From Arsenophonus sp964026495 (GTDB lineage Bacteria; Pseudomonadota; Gammaproteobacteria; Enterobacterales; Enterobacteriaceae), in the NCBI RefSeq assembly GCF_964026495.1, contig NZ_OZ032148.1, positions 496,001 to 560,000 of the forward strand: DNA of 64,000 nt, in the 5' to 3' direction. Position numbers and translations under genes: made by a program. Below, one piece after another: positions 40,246 to 49,507 of the stretch. Under the pieces are notes generated by a model. The model saw only the letters and a list, made by a program, of their open reading frames with translations. It had not been told where the DNA came from and searched no databases. How positions within the stretch are numbered: position 1 is the stretch's first letter; every line of letters starts with the position of its first letter.

Positions 40246-40740
40246 AAATTTACTATTTTTATCTAAAAATATTTTAATATTTTTAGATTTTATTCATCTG
40301 AATTCATGTAATTTATTTTCTAAAAAATAATTTAAAATTAAGAATGATAATTTTTTTATTTCAATGCTAAATAAATGGTATATTTATTAAATACATAGTA
40401 TCTTCCTAAAATTAAGTTTCAAAAAAATCGAAATATAATATATTTTAGAATATATTTTGTTATAATTTATACAAAATAAATTATCTAATTTTCAAAATTT
40501 TTAACAAAATAATTTTAAAAATTTAAAACATTTTAAAATAAATGTAAAAAAATAAAAATTATTAATATCTAAATATTCGTATTTATATAAAAAATATTTT
40601 ATCATCATATCAAAATATCATAATCATTTATTTAAAAAAAAATTATGCTAATTTTAAAAATAGTAATTAATCTTATTAATTTATATTATATGAAAATTTC
40701 ATATGATAATTAGTTTAAAATATTCTACTGGAAATAAGTT
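40246..40740. other. Divergent iscS-suhB spacer, iscR and trmJ lost
   Basis: E. coli has trmJ and iscR between suhB and iscS. Neither is visible; only A/T-rich sequence remains. A short palindrome (ATATGAAA, A, TTTCATAT) lies near 40688-40704, about 40 bases before suhB. Confidence 0.55.
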
Positions 40741-41544
40741 ATGCATCCCATACTAAATATTGCTATAAAAGCTGCTCGACAAGCAGGTAATTTTATTAGC
40801 AAAAGCTATGAAAAAACTGTTCCTATGGAAATAAAACACAATAAAAAAAATGATTTTATATTCCATGTTAATAAACATGCAGAAAAAATCATTATTGAAA
40901 CAATTCATAAATTTTATCCTACTCATATTATTATTACTGCAGAAAATCAACAAACAATTACCAAAAAAAAATCTATTCATTGGTTAATTAATCCATTAAA
41001 TGGAATTATAAATTTTAGTAAACGTTTACCTCATTTTTCTATCTCTATTGCTGTATTTATTAAAGTTCGCACAGAAATATCTGTAATTTATAATCCTATG
41101 CTTAATGAGCTTTTTACAGCTGTACGTGGACAAGGAGCACAATTAAATGGTTATCGGCTTCGTATGAAAAATACTAATAGATTAGAAGGAGCAATTATTG
41201 CGAGTGAATTTCCATTTCAAGATAAGAAAAATTTAGAAGCTTATATTAATATTATTCATAAATTATTTAACAAGTGTGCTCATCTTCGTCATACAGGTTC
41301 AATTGCTTTAGATCTAGCTTATGTAGCTACTGATCGTATAGATATTTTTTTAAAAATTGGTTTACACAATTTGGATTTTATGGCTGGAGAATTATTAATT
41401 CATGAAGCAGGTGGGATCATAACTAATTTTGTCGGTGGATATAATTATTTAAAATCAGGTAATATTTTAGCTGGTAGTCCTCGTATCATAAAAAAGACCT
41501 TAGCAGAAATAAAAAATGAATTAACCGATACATTAAGAAATTAA
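40741..41544 (+). CDS. suhB: SuhB (inositol monophosphatase fold), catalytic residues lost
   Basis: In E. coli SuhB is both an inositol-1-phosphatase and, separately, a part of the Nus antitermination complex for rRNA transcription. The 267 residues equal the E. coli length and match it from MHPILNIAIKAARQAG to the C-terminus. But the metal-binding residues have changed: E. coli Glu67 of TEES is Ala67 here (TAEN), and the DPLDGTTNF motif reads NPLNGIINF, so Asp84 and Asp87 are both Asn. The later Asp in LDFMAGEL is kept. The frame is intact and the rest is well conserved, which argues for retention of a non-enzymatic role. Phosphatase activity should be absent. Confidence 0.93.
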   Translation: MHPILNIAIKAARQAGNFISKSYEKTVPMEIKHNKKNDFIFHVNKHAEKIIIETIHKFYPTHIIITAENQQTITKKKSIHWLINPLNGIINFSKRLPHFSISIAVFIKVRTEISVIYNPMLNELFTAVRGQGAQLNGYRLRMKNTNRLEGAIIASEFPFQDKKNLEAYINIIHKLFNKCAHLRHTGSIALDLAYVATDRIDIFLKIGLHNLDFMAGELLIHEAGGIITNFVGGYNYLKSGNILAGSPRIIKKTLAEIKNELTDTLRN

Positions 41545-41806
41545 AAAATAATATTATAAATAAAGAATATTAATATAGATAAAAATACTATTTTTAATTT
41601 TCATATTCATATGAAAATGTTTAAATATTAAAAATATATTATATAATATTTTTTATTTCTTGAATTGTGTTATTTTTGTATTTTTAAAGAAATATTATTT
41701 TTTCTATACTACATGATAACTAATTTTAGTATCAATCAAACAGTAATCTTTATTAAAATTAATTTTTTAATAGATGTTTTAAAAACAACATAACTTTAAA
41801 AATTAA

Positions 41807-43060
41807 TTACATATATACAGGAAAACTTTTACAAAGTTTTAATACTTGTTTTTTTACCTTATGAATTAAAAATATATCATCAATATTATCTAATATATCA
41901 CATATCCAAATTGTTAATATAGCTGATTCTTTTTCTTTAAAACCACGACGAGTAATAGCTGGTGTGCCAATTCGAATTCCTGAAGTAATAAATGAGTTAT
42001 TAGGATCATTTGGTATAGAATTTTTGTTTACAATAATGTTCGCAGAAGCTAATTTAGTAGCTACTATTTCACCAGTAAGTTTTTTATTTACCAAATTTAA
42101 TAAAAATAAATGATTTTCAGTGCCACCAGAGACAATAGTATAACCACGATCAATAAAAATTTTTACCATTATTTTAGAATTTTTGATAATTTGCTGTTGA
42201 TAAGTCTTAAATTCAGGTTTCATTGCTTCTTTAAATGCAATAGCTTTTCCTGCTATAATATGCATTAAAGGTCCTCCTTGAGTACCAGGAAATACAGCAG
42301 AATTAATTTTTTTATAAAATTCTTCGTTATTACCTTTCGCTAAAATTAACCCGCCACGCGGTCCAGCTAATGTTTTGTGCGTAGTAGTTGTAACAACATG
42401 TGCATGTGGAACTGGATTAGGATAAAGACCTGCAGCAACCAAACCAGCAACATGCGCCATATCAACTAATAAATAAGCTCCTATAACATCTGCAATTTGA
42501 CGCATTTTTTCCCAATTTACTATACCTGAATAAGCAGAAAAACCACCAATAATCATTTTAGGTTTATATTTATATCCTTTTTTCATAATATTTTCATAAT
42601 CAATTGTACCACTTTCATCAAGACCATAAGAAACAATGTTATATATTTTTCCAGAAAAATTAACTGCTGAACCGTGTGTTAAATGTCCACCATGCAGTAA
42701 ATTCATCCCTAATATTGTATCTCCTGGTTTTAATAAAGCCATATAAACAGCAATATTAGCTTGTGAACCTGAATGTGGTTGAACATTAGCAAAATCAGCA
42801 CCAAATAATTTTTTTGCACGATTTATAGCAAGTTCCTCAATAATATCAACATATTCACAACCTGAATAATAACGCTTACCTGGATACCCTTCTGCATATT
42901 TATTGGTAAGTTGAGAACCTTGAGCTTGCATAATTATTGAACTAGTATAATTTTCTGAAGCAATTAATTCAATATGATCTTCCTGACGTTTAATTTCATT
43001 TTTCATTGCAAACCACAATTCTTTGTCATAATCTGCAATATATGTATCATACTTTAACAT
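41807..43060 (-). CDS. glyA: Serine hydroxymethyltransferase
   Basis: GlyA uses PLP and tetrahydrofolate to turn serine into glycine and 5,10-methylene-THF, the main one-carbon source. The 417 residues equal the E. coli length. Visible motifs: QEDHIELIASENYTS, YAEGYPGKRYYSG, HGGHLTHG, VDMAHVAGLVAAG and the PLP-lysine segment TTTTHKTLAGPRGG. No active-site loss was noticed. The serine transporter in this window could supply substrate, and pabB the folate moiety. Its distance to nadE reflects deletion of hmp and glnB. Confidence 0.98.
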   Translation of the reverse strand: MLKYDTYIADYDKELWFAMKNEIKRQEDHIELIASENYTSSIIMQAQGSQLTNKYAEGYPGKRYYSGCEYVDIIEELAINRAKKLFGADFANVQPHSGSQANIAVYMALLKPGDTILGMNLLHGGHLTHGSAVNFSGKIYNIVSYGLDESGTIDYENIMKKGYKYKPKMIIGGFSAYSGIVNWEKMRQIADVIGAYLLVDMAHVAGLVAAGLYPNPVPHAHVVTTTTHKTLAGPRGGLILAKGNNEEFYKKINSAVFPGTQGGPLMHIIAGKAIAFKEAMKPEFKTYQQQIIKNSKIMVKIFIDRGYTIVSGGTENHLFLLNLVNKKLTGEIVATKLASANIIVNKNSIPNDPNNSFITSGIRIGTPAITRRGFKEKESAILTIWICDILDNIDDIFLIHKVKKQVLKLCKSFPVYM

Positions 43061-43255
43061 TAATGTTTCCTATTTTATATTTATAAAAAATATATATATT
43101 TTTTATTTTAGAAAATATGTAATTTTTTTTATATTATGCTTATATTTATAAAATAAATCATTAAAGATAATATATCGTATAATATCTTATTTTTGATAAA
43201 ATATAATTTAAAGATATAAATAACAATATTATTTCTTATCTTATAATTTTTATTA

Positions 43256-44878
43256 TTACCAATTTTTTCGACCAAAACCAGAAGTAATAGGATAACGTCT
43301 ATCATTATTAAAATTTTTTATAGTAATACGTGGACCTATTGGTGCTTGACGTCTTTTAAATTCATTAGTATCTACTAATTTAATAATTTTACGCACTGTC
43401 TTTTCATCAAAACCATTCATAACTAATTCATTAATTGATTTATCTTTTTCAATATATCCCTTAAGTATTGGATCTAATATCTCATAAGGAGGTAAACTGT
43501 CTTGATCACACTGATTTATCGTTAATTCAGCAGAAGGATTTCGTTTTATAACGCCTTCCGGGATAGCTAATGAAATAGTGTTACGATATTTTGCTAATTT
43601 AAATACTAATGTTTTTGATACATCATTAAGAACAGAAAACCCCCCAGACATATCACCATACATTGTAGTATAACCTACAGCAAATTCACTTTTATTTGTT
43701 GTATTTAATACTAAATATCCATTTTTATTTGATATAGCCATCAATATAATAGCACGACAACGTGCCTGTAAATTTTCTTCTGTTTTATCTAAACAAATAT
43801 TTTTAAATAATGGTAATAAAGCACATATAAAAGCATTATACATAGGTTCAATAGAAACAATAGAAAATTTAACATTTAATAAATCTACCTGTTCTTTAGC
43901 ATAAAACATACTTAATTGACTGGTATACTTAAAAGGCATCATGATAGTTTGAATTTTATCTTTTCCTAAAGCGTCTACTGCAATAGTTAAAGTTAAAGCA
44001 GAATCAATTCCACCAGACAAACCTAAAATAACACCAGGAAATCTATTTTTTTTGATATAATCACGAGTTGACATTACTAAAGCTTCATAAACTTGTGCAA
44101 TAGAAGACAAATTTTTCTTGAAATTGCTTATCGGTAAAGGTTCAGTATTATTAAATGTACACTGTATTATTTCTTCGGAAAACAATTTTAAATAATGAGT
44201 TATTTTACCTTTATTATTAAATATTTTAGATCCACCATCAAATATAAGTTCGTCTTGACCTCCAACTTGATTTAAATAAATAATAGGTAAATGAATTCTT
44301 TTAGAGTGATACTTTAATAATTTTAAACGAATATGAGATTTTTTACGATGATAAGGAGAAGCATTGATAATAATCAGTATATCAGCATTGCTTTCTTTAA
44401 TAGCATTAACAGGTTCATTAAACCAAACATCCTCACAAATTAAAAAACCCAAATTATAATTTCTAAAAGATAATACACATGTTTTATTACCTGCATGAAA
44501 ATAACGTTTTTCATCAAAAACACCATAATTAGGCAATTTCTGCTTAAAATAATGTGCTACTTTTTTCCCTTTCCACAAAAAGGACAGTGCGTTATAACAT
44601 TTTTTATTTTTTTTAAATGGGTGACCAACAACAATTGCGATATCTTGACTAGCCTTTTTAAGTCGATAAAGTTGTTCAACACAACGTCGATGAAAATCTT
44701 GACGAAACAATAAATCTTTTGGGGGATATCCAGTTAAAGCTAATTCAGAAAACAAAATAAGATGAGCACCATTTTTATGTTGAATTCTAGTTTCGTTTAA
44801 CATACGTTCACAATTACCTTCAATATCACCTACTACCCAATTTAGTTGAGCTAATGCAATATTTAGAATTCTATTCAT
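43256..44878 (-). CDS. nadE: Glutamine-dependent NAD+ synthetase
   Basis: NadE amidates deamido-NAD to NAD. This is the two-domain form of about 540 residues: an N-terminal nitrilase-type glutaminase with triad Glu in FSELALTGYPP, Lys in KLPNYGVFDE and Cys in FLICEDVW, and a C-terminal synthetase with the ATP loop LGLSGGIDSALT and NKSEFAVGYTT. E. coli itself has only the short ammonia-dependent form, so this gene is a lineage marker. I start at MNRIL because GGAG lies ten bases before that ATG; an in-frame TTG six codons earlier has no ribosome site. With pnuC and nadK it completes a salvage route to NADP. Confidence 0.95.
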   Translation of the reverse strand: MNRILNIALAQLNWVVGDIEGNCERMLNETRIQHKNGAHLILFSELALTGYPPKDLLFRQDFHRRCVEQLYRLKKASQDIAIVVGHPFKKNKKCYNALSFLWKGKKVAHYFKQKLPNYGVFDEKRYFHAGNKTCVLSFRNYNLGFLICEDVWFNEPVNAIKESNADILIIINASPYHRKKSHIRLKLLKYHSKRIHLPIIYLNQVGGQDELIFDGGSKIFNNKGKITHYLKLFSEEIIQCTFNNTEPLPISNFKKNLSSIAQVYEALVMSTRDYIKKNRFPGVILGLSGGIDSALTLTIAVDALGKDKIQTIMMPFKYTSQLSMFYAKEQVDLLNVKFSIVSIEPMYNAFICALLPLFKNICLDKTEENLQARCRAIILMAISNKNGYLVLNTTNKSEFAVGYTTMYGDMSGGFSVLNDVSKTLVFKLAKYRNTISLAIPEGVIKRNPSAELTINQCDQDSLPPYEILDPILKGYIEKDKSINELVMNGFDEKTVRKIIKLVDTNEFKRRQAPIGPRITIKNFNNDRRYPITSGFGRKNW

Positions 44879-45974
44879 AAAATTCATTCTCCACAAACAA
44901 ATGTAATCATTTTTAAAAAATTGTAATAATATTATTAATATTATAAATATTATTAATTTTATAAAAAAAATTATGATATTTTTTATGATGATTCAGTAAT
45001 ATTAGATAAATACTATTTTTAAGATTTTTATGATAATTTCTATTTAACATTAAAAATAGATTTATATAATAGAAAAAACAATTTAATACATTATTTATGT
45101 ATAAGAAAAATAACTTTTTTTAAAAAAAAGTCATATAAAAATCATTTTAATAATTAACTAATACCTTTCTTTTTAATATAGGTTTAAATTTAATCATGCT
45201 TAAAAAATATTTTTATAAATTATCAATAAATAACCTTATATAAAAAACCTAGTAAGGTTATTATTTATTAATAATTATATAGAATATTTTATTGATTAAT
45301 TGATGAAAATATTCTAATTTTTAACAATCAAAAATACTTGTTATCATTTATATCTTAATTAAATATATTTATTTGCATTTAATGTTTAAAAATTATATAT
45401 TTATTTGTATAAAAAAAATATTTTTTTTGAAATCTATGATTAATAACATCATAAAATATAAAAAATATTTTTTTAGTTTATAAACTAAACTGCATTGAGT
45501 AAAATTACTGTAGTTTTTATAAAAACACTCATTTAAAAAATATGATTTATAAAAAATTTAAAAAATTCTTATCTTGAAAATCTTTTTAATTCCATAAAAA
45601 ATTAAAAAATAATATATTTAATTATTTATAAATTACATACTATGCATAATAGTAAAAAAATATTATAGTAAAAAAATATTAAAAATAAAAATTATATGTT
45701 TTTAAAAAACAATATTAGTGCTATTTTTAAAATAAATGCATATTTATTAAATACTTTTATTTTAAAAAATGATATTTCTAATATATAAAACATATTACTG
45801 GCAGATTATTAATACCTAGTATTATTTTCAATCAAAATTTATTATATAAAAAATTAAAAAAATAATAAAATATCATAGTACATAAAAATACTTTTATACT
45901 TTTTTATATTTTAAAAATTTTTATATACTTTTATTATATTTTTTCTAATAAAAATTTTAATAAACATTAACAAA
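44879..45974. other. 1.1-kb spacer between nadE and tadA
   Basis: The regulator glnB, found near this position in relatives, is not recognisable, and no other gene is visible. A 10-bp inverted repeat (AATAACCTTA at 45229-45238 with TAAGGTTATT at 45253-45262) could be an old terminator. Confidence 0.5.
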
Positions 45975-46484
45975 TTAATTAAGATCAATTTGTGAATAAA
46001 AACAACTTTTGGATATTTTGTTTATTCGACTCTTTTTGAAAAAACAACGCAATATACTTGAACATTCATCAGCTAAAATTCCTCCAGATACTAAAATACG
46101 ATGTTGTTTTATATCAGGAGAATCAAAAATATTTATAACTGATCCTGCAGCTCCTGTTTTTGGATTATATGCACCATAGACCAAACGACTAATACGTGCA
46201 TGAATCATGGCTCCTGCACACATAATACAAGGTTCTAATGTCACATAAAGTGTTGTATGAAGTAATCGATAATTTTTAAAATATTTACCTCCTGCCCGTA
46301 AAACTAAAATTTCAGCATGTGCGCTAGGATCATGGTTTAATATAGGTTGATTCCAATCTTTTGCAATCAATTTATTATTATATATCAATAATGCACTTAC
46401 AGGAATCTCACCTTTTGTTTGAGCATATTTTGCAAGTAAAATATTTTTCTGCATCCAATAAAGATCTTTTTTAGCATAGTTCAC
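45975..46484 (-). CDS. tadA: tRNA-specific adenosine deaminase
   Basis: TadA converts adenosine 34 of tRNA-Arg(ACG) to inosine and is essential in E. coli. The 169-residue protein (E. coli 167) shows the zinc and proton-shuttle motif HAEILVLR with the catalytic Glu, and the second zinc motif PCIMCAGAMIHARI with both Cys. VYGAYNPKTGAAGSVINIFD is family-specific. It is divergent from yfhL. It looks complete and functional, as expected of an essential wobble-modification enzyme. Confidence 0.97.
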   Translation of the reverse strand: MNYAKKDLYWMQKNILLAKYAQTKGEIPVSALLIYNNKLIAKDWNQPILNHDPSAHAEILVLRAGGKYFKNYRLLHTTLYVTLEPCIMCAGAMIHARISRLVYGAYNPKTGAAGSVINIFDSPDIKQHRILVSGGILADECSSILRCFFKKSRINKISKSCFYSQIDLN

Positions 46485-46764
46485 ACATAAAACTCTTTGA
46501 AATGATTAAAGTGATTAACGTGATTATTTGTAATATTTATATAACTTAATAAAATCTAATTTTTTGCTTACTATCATTATTCTTCGATAATAAAAAAAAC
46601 AAAAATTATAATAATTTATAATATATACTGTAAAAAACTTTTTTTTAAAAAAAACAACTTGATTTAATTTATAAAAAAAATAAGAGTATAAATTAACATA
46701 ATATTTATAACTACAAAAATAATTAAATTGACCATTATAATAAAAACATATTATAATCTATAAT

Positions 46765-46800
46765 ATATTAATATATTCATGTATATGAATATATTAATAT
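46765..46800. repeat. Inverted repeat, 16-bp arms
   Basis: The arm ATATTAATATATTCAT is followed by GTAT and then its exact reverse complement. Each arm has a single G or C. It stands 36 bases before a second, longer palindrome. Confidence 0.9.
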
Positions 46801-46836
46801 AAAAAAAATACATATTTAAACATAAAACAAAAAATT

Positions 46837-46879
46837 TTAAAACATTAAATTTAATTATTAATTAAATTTAATGTTTTAA
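46837..46879. repeat. Inverted repeat, 21-bp arms with single-base centre
   Basis: The left arm starts TTAAAACATTAAATTTAATT and the right arm is its exact reverse complement, with one T at the centre, 43 bases in all. Only one C and one G interrupt the A/T sequence. It lies about 70 bases before yfhL. It could form a cruciform in DNA or a long hairpin in RNA. Confidence 0.93.
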
Positions 46880-46883
46880 TAAA

Positions 46884-46921
46884 AAAGTTTTTAAAATTAA
46901 CTAAAGTTTTTAAAATTAACT
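46884..46921. repeat. 19-bp tandem duplication before yfhL
   Basis: The unit AAAGTTTTTAAAATTAACT occurs twice without a mismatch, ending 29 bases before the yfhL start codon. Confidence 0.92.
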
Positions 46922-46950
46922 ACTGAGTCATTTTCAACAAAAGATCAAAA

Positions 46951-47217
46951 ATGTCATTATTAATTAAAAATAGTTGTATAAATTGTGATATGTGCGAACC
47001 AGAATGCCCGAACAAAGCAATTTCGATAGGAAAAGAATTTTACAAAATTAATCCTAAACTTTGTACTGAGTGTATCGGGCATTATGACCAACCAACTTGC
47101 CAATCTGTTTGCCCAATCAAGAACACTATTATAAAAGATCCAAATAACATTGAAAATAAAAAAGAACTATGGGATAAATTTATTTTTTTAAAATTAAAAA
47201 ATATTGATAATCCTTAA
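46951..47217 (+). CDS. yfhL: YfhL-type 4Fe-4S ferredoxin
   Basis: This is a small ferredoxin with two 4Fe-4S clusters. The 88-residue protein (E. coli YfhL 86) has CINCDMCEPECPN in the N-terminal half and CTECIGHYDQPTCQSVCP in the second, the latter with the long family-specific spacer between cysteines. The cellular partner is not known with certainty. It is convergent with acpS and the two reading frames overlap by four bases at their ends. The E. coli neighbourhood tadA-yfhL-acpS-pdxJ is retained. Confidence 0.94.
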   Translation: MSLLIKNSCINCDMCEPECPNKAISIGKEFYKINPKLCTECIGHYDQPTCQSVCPIKNTIIKDPNNIENKKELWDKFIFLKLKNIDNP

Positions 47218-47594
47218 TTTTCTATAATGACAATAGCATAAGCATATTTTTTTTCATCAGATAAAGATACATGAATCTTACGCACACCAATTTTTTTAGC
47301 AACTACTTTTGCCTGTTTTAATAAATTTATATTGGGTTTACCTAATTGATCATTAATAATTTCAAAATTATTAAACATTAAACCATTTCTAATCCCTGTT
47401 CCAAAAGCTTTCAATGCAGCTTCTTTAGCAGCAAAACGTTTTGCTAAAAAATAGATGGGATTAGAATGATATTTATATTCTTCTTTTTCTTGATACGAAA
47501 GTATACGTTTTGCTAAACGGTCTTTTGAACGTTTTATAATATTTTCAATACGTACAATTTCAACAAGATCAGCACCTAACCCAATAATAGCCAT
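47214..47594 (-). CDS. acpS: Holo-[acyl-carrier-protein] synthase
   Basis: AcpS transfers 4'-phosphopantetheine from CoA to a serine of acyl carrier protein and is needed for fatty-acid synthesis. The 126 residues equal the E. coli length. Magnesium ligands are visible: Asp in GLGADLVEI (residue 9) and Glu in KRFAAKEAALKAFGTG near residue 58. HVSLSDEKKYAYAIVI is the C-terminal signature. Its start codon directly abuts the pdxJ stop, so the two are co-transcribed. It appears functional. Confidence 0.97.
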   Translation of the reverse strand: MAIIGLGADLVEIVRIENIIKRSKDRLAKRILSYQEKEEYKYHSNPIYFLAKRFAAKEAALKAFGTGIRNGLMFNNFEIINDQLGKPNINLLKQAKVVAKKIGVRKIHVSLSDEKKYAYAIVIIEN

Positions 47595-48326
47595 TTAATA
47601 ACAAGACTCATGAAAAATTTTTTTCATATCAGCAATAGCGATTTCTATACCGCTAAAAATTGCTTTTGAAATAATTGCATGACCAATATTTAATTCATAT
47701 ATTCCTTTCAATTTTGCAATACGCTTAACATTTTCATAAGTTAATCCATGACCTGCATTTACTTTAAGTTTTTTATCATTAGCATAATTTATTGCAAATT
47801 TAATACGTTCAAGTTCTTTTACTATTTTTAACTCTGTTTTAGCTTCAGCATATACACCGGTATTTATTTCTATAAAAGGTGCACCGATTTCTGCTACAGC
47901 ATCAATTTGCGTTATTTCTGGTTCAATAAAGACAGAAACAATAATCCCTGCTTTAGTTAATTTTTCTACACTTTTTGTAACTTGTGTTTTTTCTTTTATA
48001 ACATCTAGACCACCTTCTGTGGTCATCTCTTCGATTTTTTCTGGTACTAAACAACAAAATTCAGGTTGTATTTCACAAATAAAATCAATAATTTTATCAT
48101 TAGTTGCTATTTCTATATTCATTTTTGTTTGCAATGTTTGAGCAAGCAATTTAATATCACGCTCAGTAATATGGCGACGATCTTGACGCAAATGTACAGT
48201 AATTCCATTTGCACCAGCTTGTTCAGCAAGAAATGCAGCATAAACTGGATCAGGATATTTTGTTTTTCTTGCATTCCGTATTGTTGCAACATGATCAATA
48301 TTAACACCTAATAATAAATCTGACAT
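47595..48326 (-). CDS. pdxJ: Pyridoxine 5'-phosphate synthase
   Basis: PdxJ condenses 1-deoxyxylulose-5-phosphate with 3-amino-2-oxopropyl phosphate to form pyridoxine 5'-phosphate (vitamin B6). The 243 residues equal the E. coli length. Catalytic residues are present: His in TVHLRQDRRH (near 45), Glu in MNIEIATND (near 72) and His in NAGHGLTY (near 193). GVNIDHVATIRNARKTKYPDPV at the N-terminus is diagnostic. The order pdxJ-acpS is ancestral; recO, which lies upstream in E. coli, is missing. It is one of the vitamin steps retained in this window. Confidence 0.97.
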   Translation of the reverse strand: MSDLLLGVNIDHVATIRNARKTKYPDPVYAAFLAEQAGANGITVHLRQDRRHITERDIKLLAQTLQTKMNIEIATNDKIIDFICEIQPEFCCLVPEKIEEMTTEGGLDVIKEKTQVTKSVEKLTKAGIIVSVFIEPEITQIDAVAEIGAPFIEINTGVYAEAKTELKIVKELERIKFAINYANDKKLKVNAGHGLTYENVKRIAKLKGIYELNIGHAIISKAIFSGIEIAIADMKKIFHESCY

Positions 48327-48641
48327 ATAATTCCTATTATCTTTAAGATTTCCAATTCAAAAAGTTATAAAATTATAATCTTTTTTTTAAAAAGATTCAA
48401 TGAAAATACATTAGTTCATTTTTTAACAATTATCAAAAATATAATTCAAAAATTTATGAAATAATTTAGCAAAAAAGGATTTTTGATAAAAAATCTTAAT
48501 AAATGAGAAGTACAAAAAATATTTTTATGCTTAAAATACACATATAAAATAAAAAAATAACTGTTTATAATGTAAACGATAATTAAAATAAAGATAATTT
48601 TTATACTTTAAATTTTATAAAAAACATCAAAATCGATCTAT
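48327..48641 (-). other. Spacer where recO would lie
   Basis: In E. coli recO stands between era and pdxJ. The 315 bases here are too short to hold it, and I can read no relic. The gene was deleted in place while its neighbours stayed. Confidence 0.6.
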
Positions 48642-49507
48642 CTACTTACTAACTTTAACAAAAAGTACAAGATTAATTTTAGTCGAAAAGTAATGCTCCA
48701 TACTGATTCTGGCTGCAATTCCAATTTTTTTTATTTTATTACCTTTGTAACCAATCACTATTTTTTTTTGACCAGTTTTTTTAACAAAAATCACTCCATT
48801 AATATTATAACCGAAACGTTTATTGATAAGAAATTCATCAATTTTAATTTCAACAGAATAAGGTAGTTCATCACCTAAAAAACGCATAACTTTTTCACGA
48901 ATAATTTCAGAAGCCATAAAACGTTTTGAACAGTTAGTAATATAATTTCTAGGAAAATAATATGATGCTACTGGGATATGTCGAGAAATAATATCACTTA
49001 TAATATTTACACCTACACCATTTTTTGCACTAATTGGTACAATATCTAAAAAATTCATTTGCTTACTTAAGAATTTAATATGAGGTAATAATTTTTTTTT
49101 GTTTATTAAATTATCAATTTTATTAATTACTAATACTACAGTAGAATTAAAATTAATTAAATTATTAATTATAGCTATTTCATTTTTTGTCCAAAATATG
49201 CCTTCAACCACAAAAATAATTAATTTCATCTCCGATATCAAATTAATGGATATTTTATTCATTTTTTGATTAAAATTTATTTTTTTTTTATATCTACTCC
49301 TGGAGTATCAATATAAACAGATTGATAATTATCTTCTGTTTTAATTCCCATAATACAATCACGAGTTGTTTGGGGTTTATTGGAAGTAATAGAAATTTTT
49401 TTTCCTAATAATTGATTTAATAATGTTGATTTACCGACATTTGTACGCCCTATAATTCCTACAAATCCACAATGAGTTTTTTTTTGCATATTCATCTTTT
49501 TATCCAA
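48642..49507 (-). CDS. era: GTPase Era, split by a frameshift in an A10 tract
   Basis: Era is an essential GTPase that binds 16S rRNA and helps mature the 30S subunit. The N-terminal piece (76 residues) has the P-loop GRTNVGKST and ends IDTPGVDIKKK at a TAA (49277-49279). The second frame, one base apart, continues INFNQKMNKISINLISEMKLIIFVVEG, then NKIDN, DIVPISAKNGVG, and the KH domain (FMASEIIREKVMRFLGDELPYS, KKIVIGYKGNKIKKIG). The switch point is a run of ten A on the coding strand (49280-49289); one extra A would rejoin the protein exactly. The second part is free of stops and well conserved, so transcriptional slippage probably restores it. The C-terminus is a little short. Confidence 0.93.

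Larger units (their letters stand above)
46485..46950. other. tadA-yfhL spacer with two long A/T palindromes and a tandem repeat
   Basis: No gene is seen. It holds an inverted repeat with 16-base arms at 46765-46800, a second with 21-base arms and a 1-base centre at 46837-46879, and a 19-bp tandem duplication at 46884-46921, all within 160 bases. These are listed separately. Confidence 0.7.
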
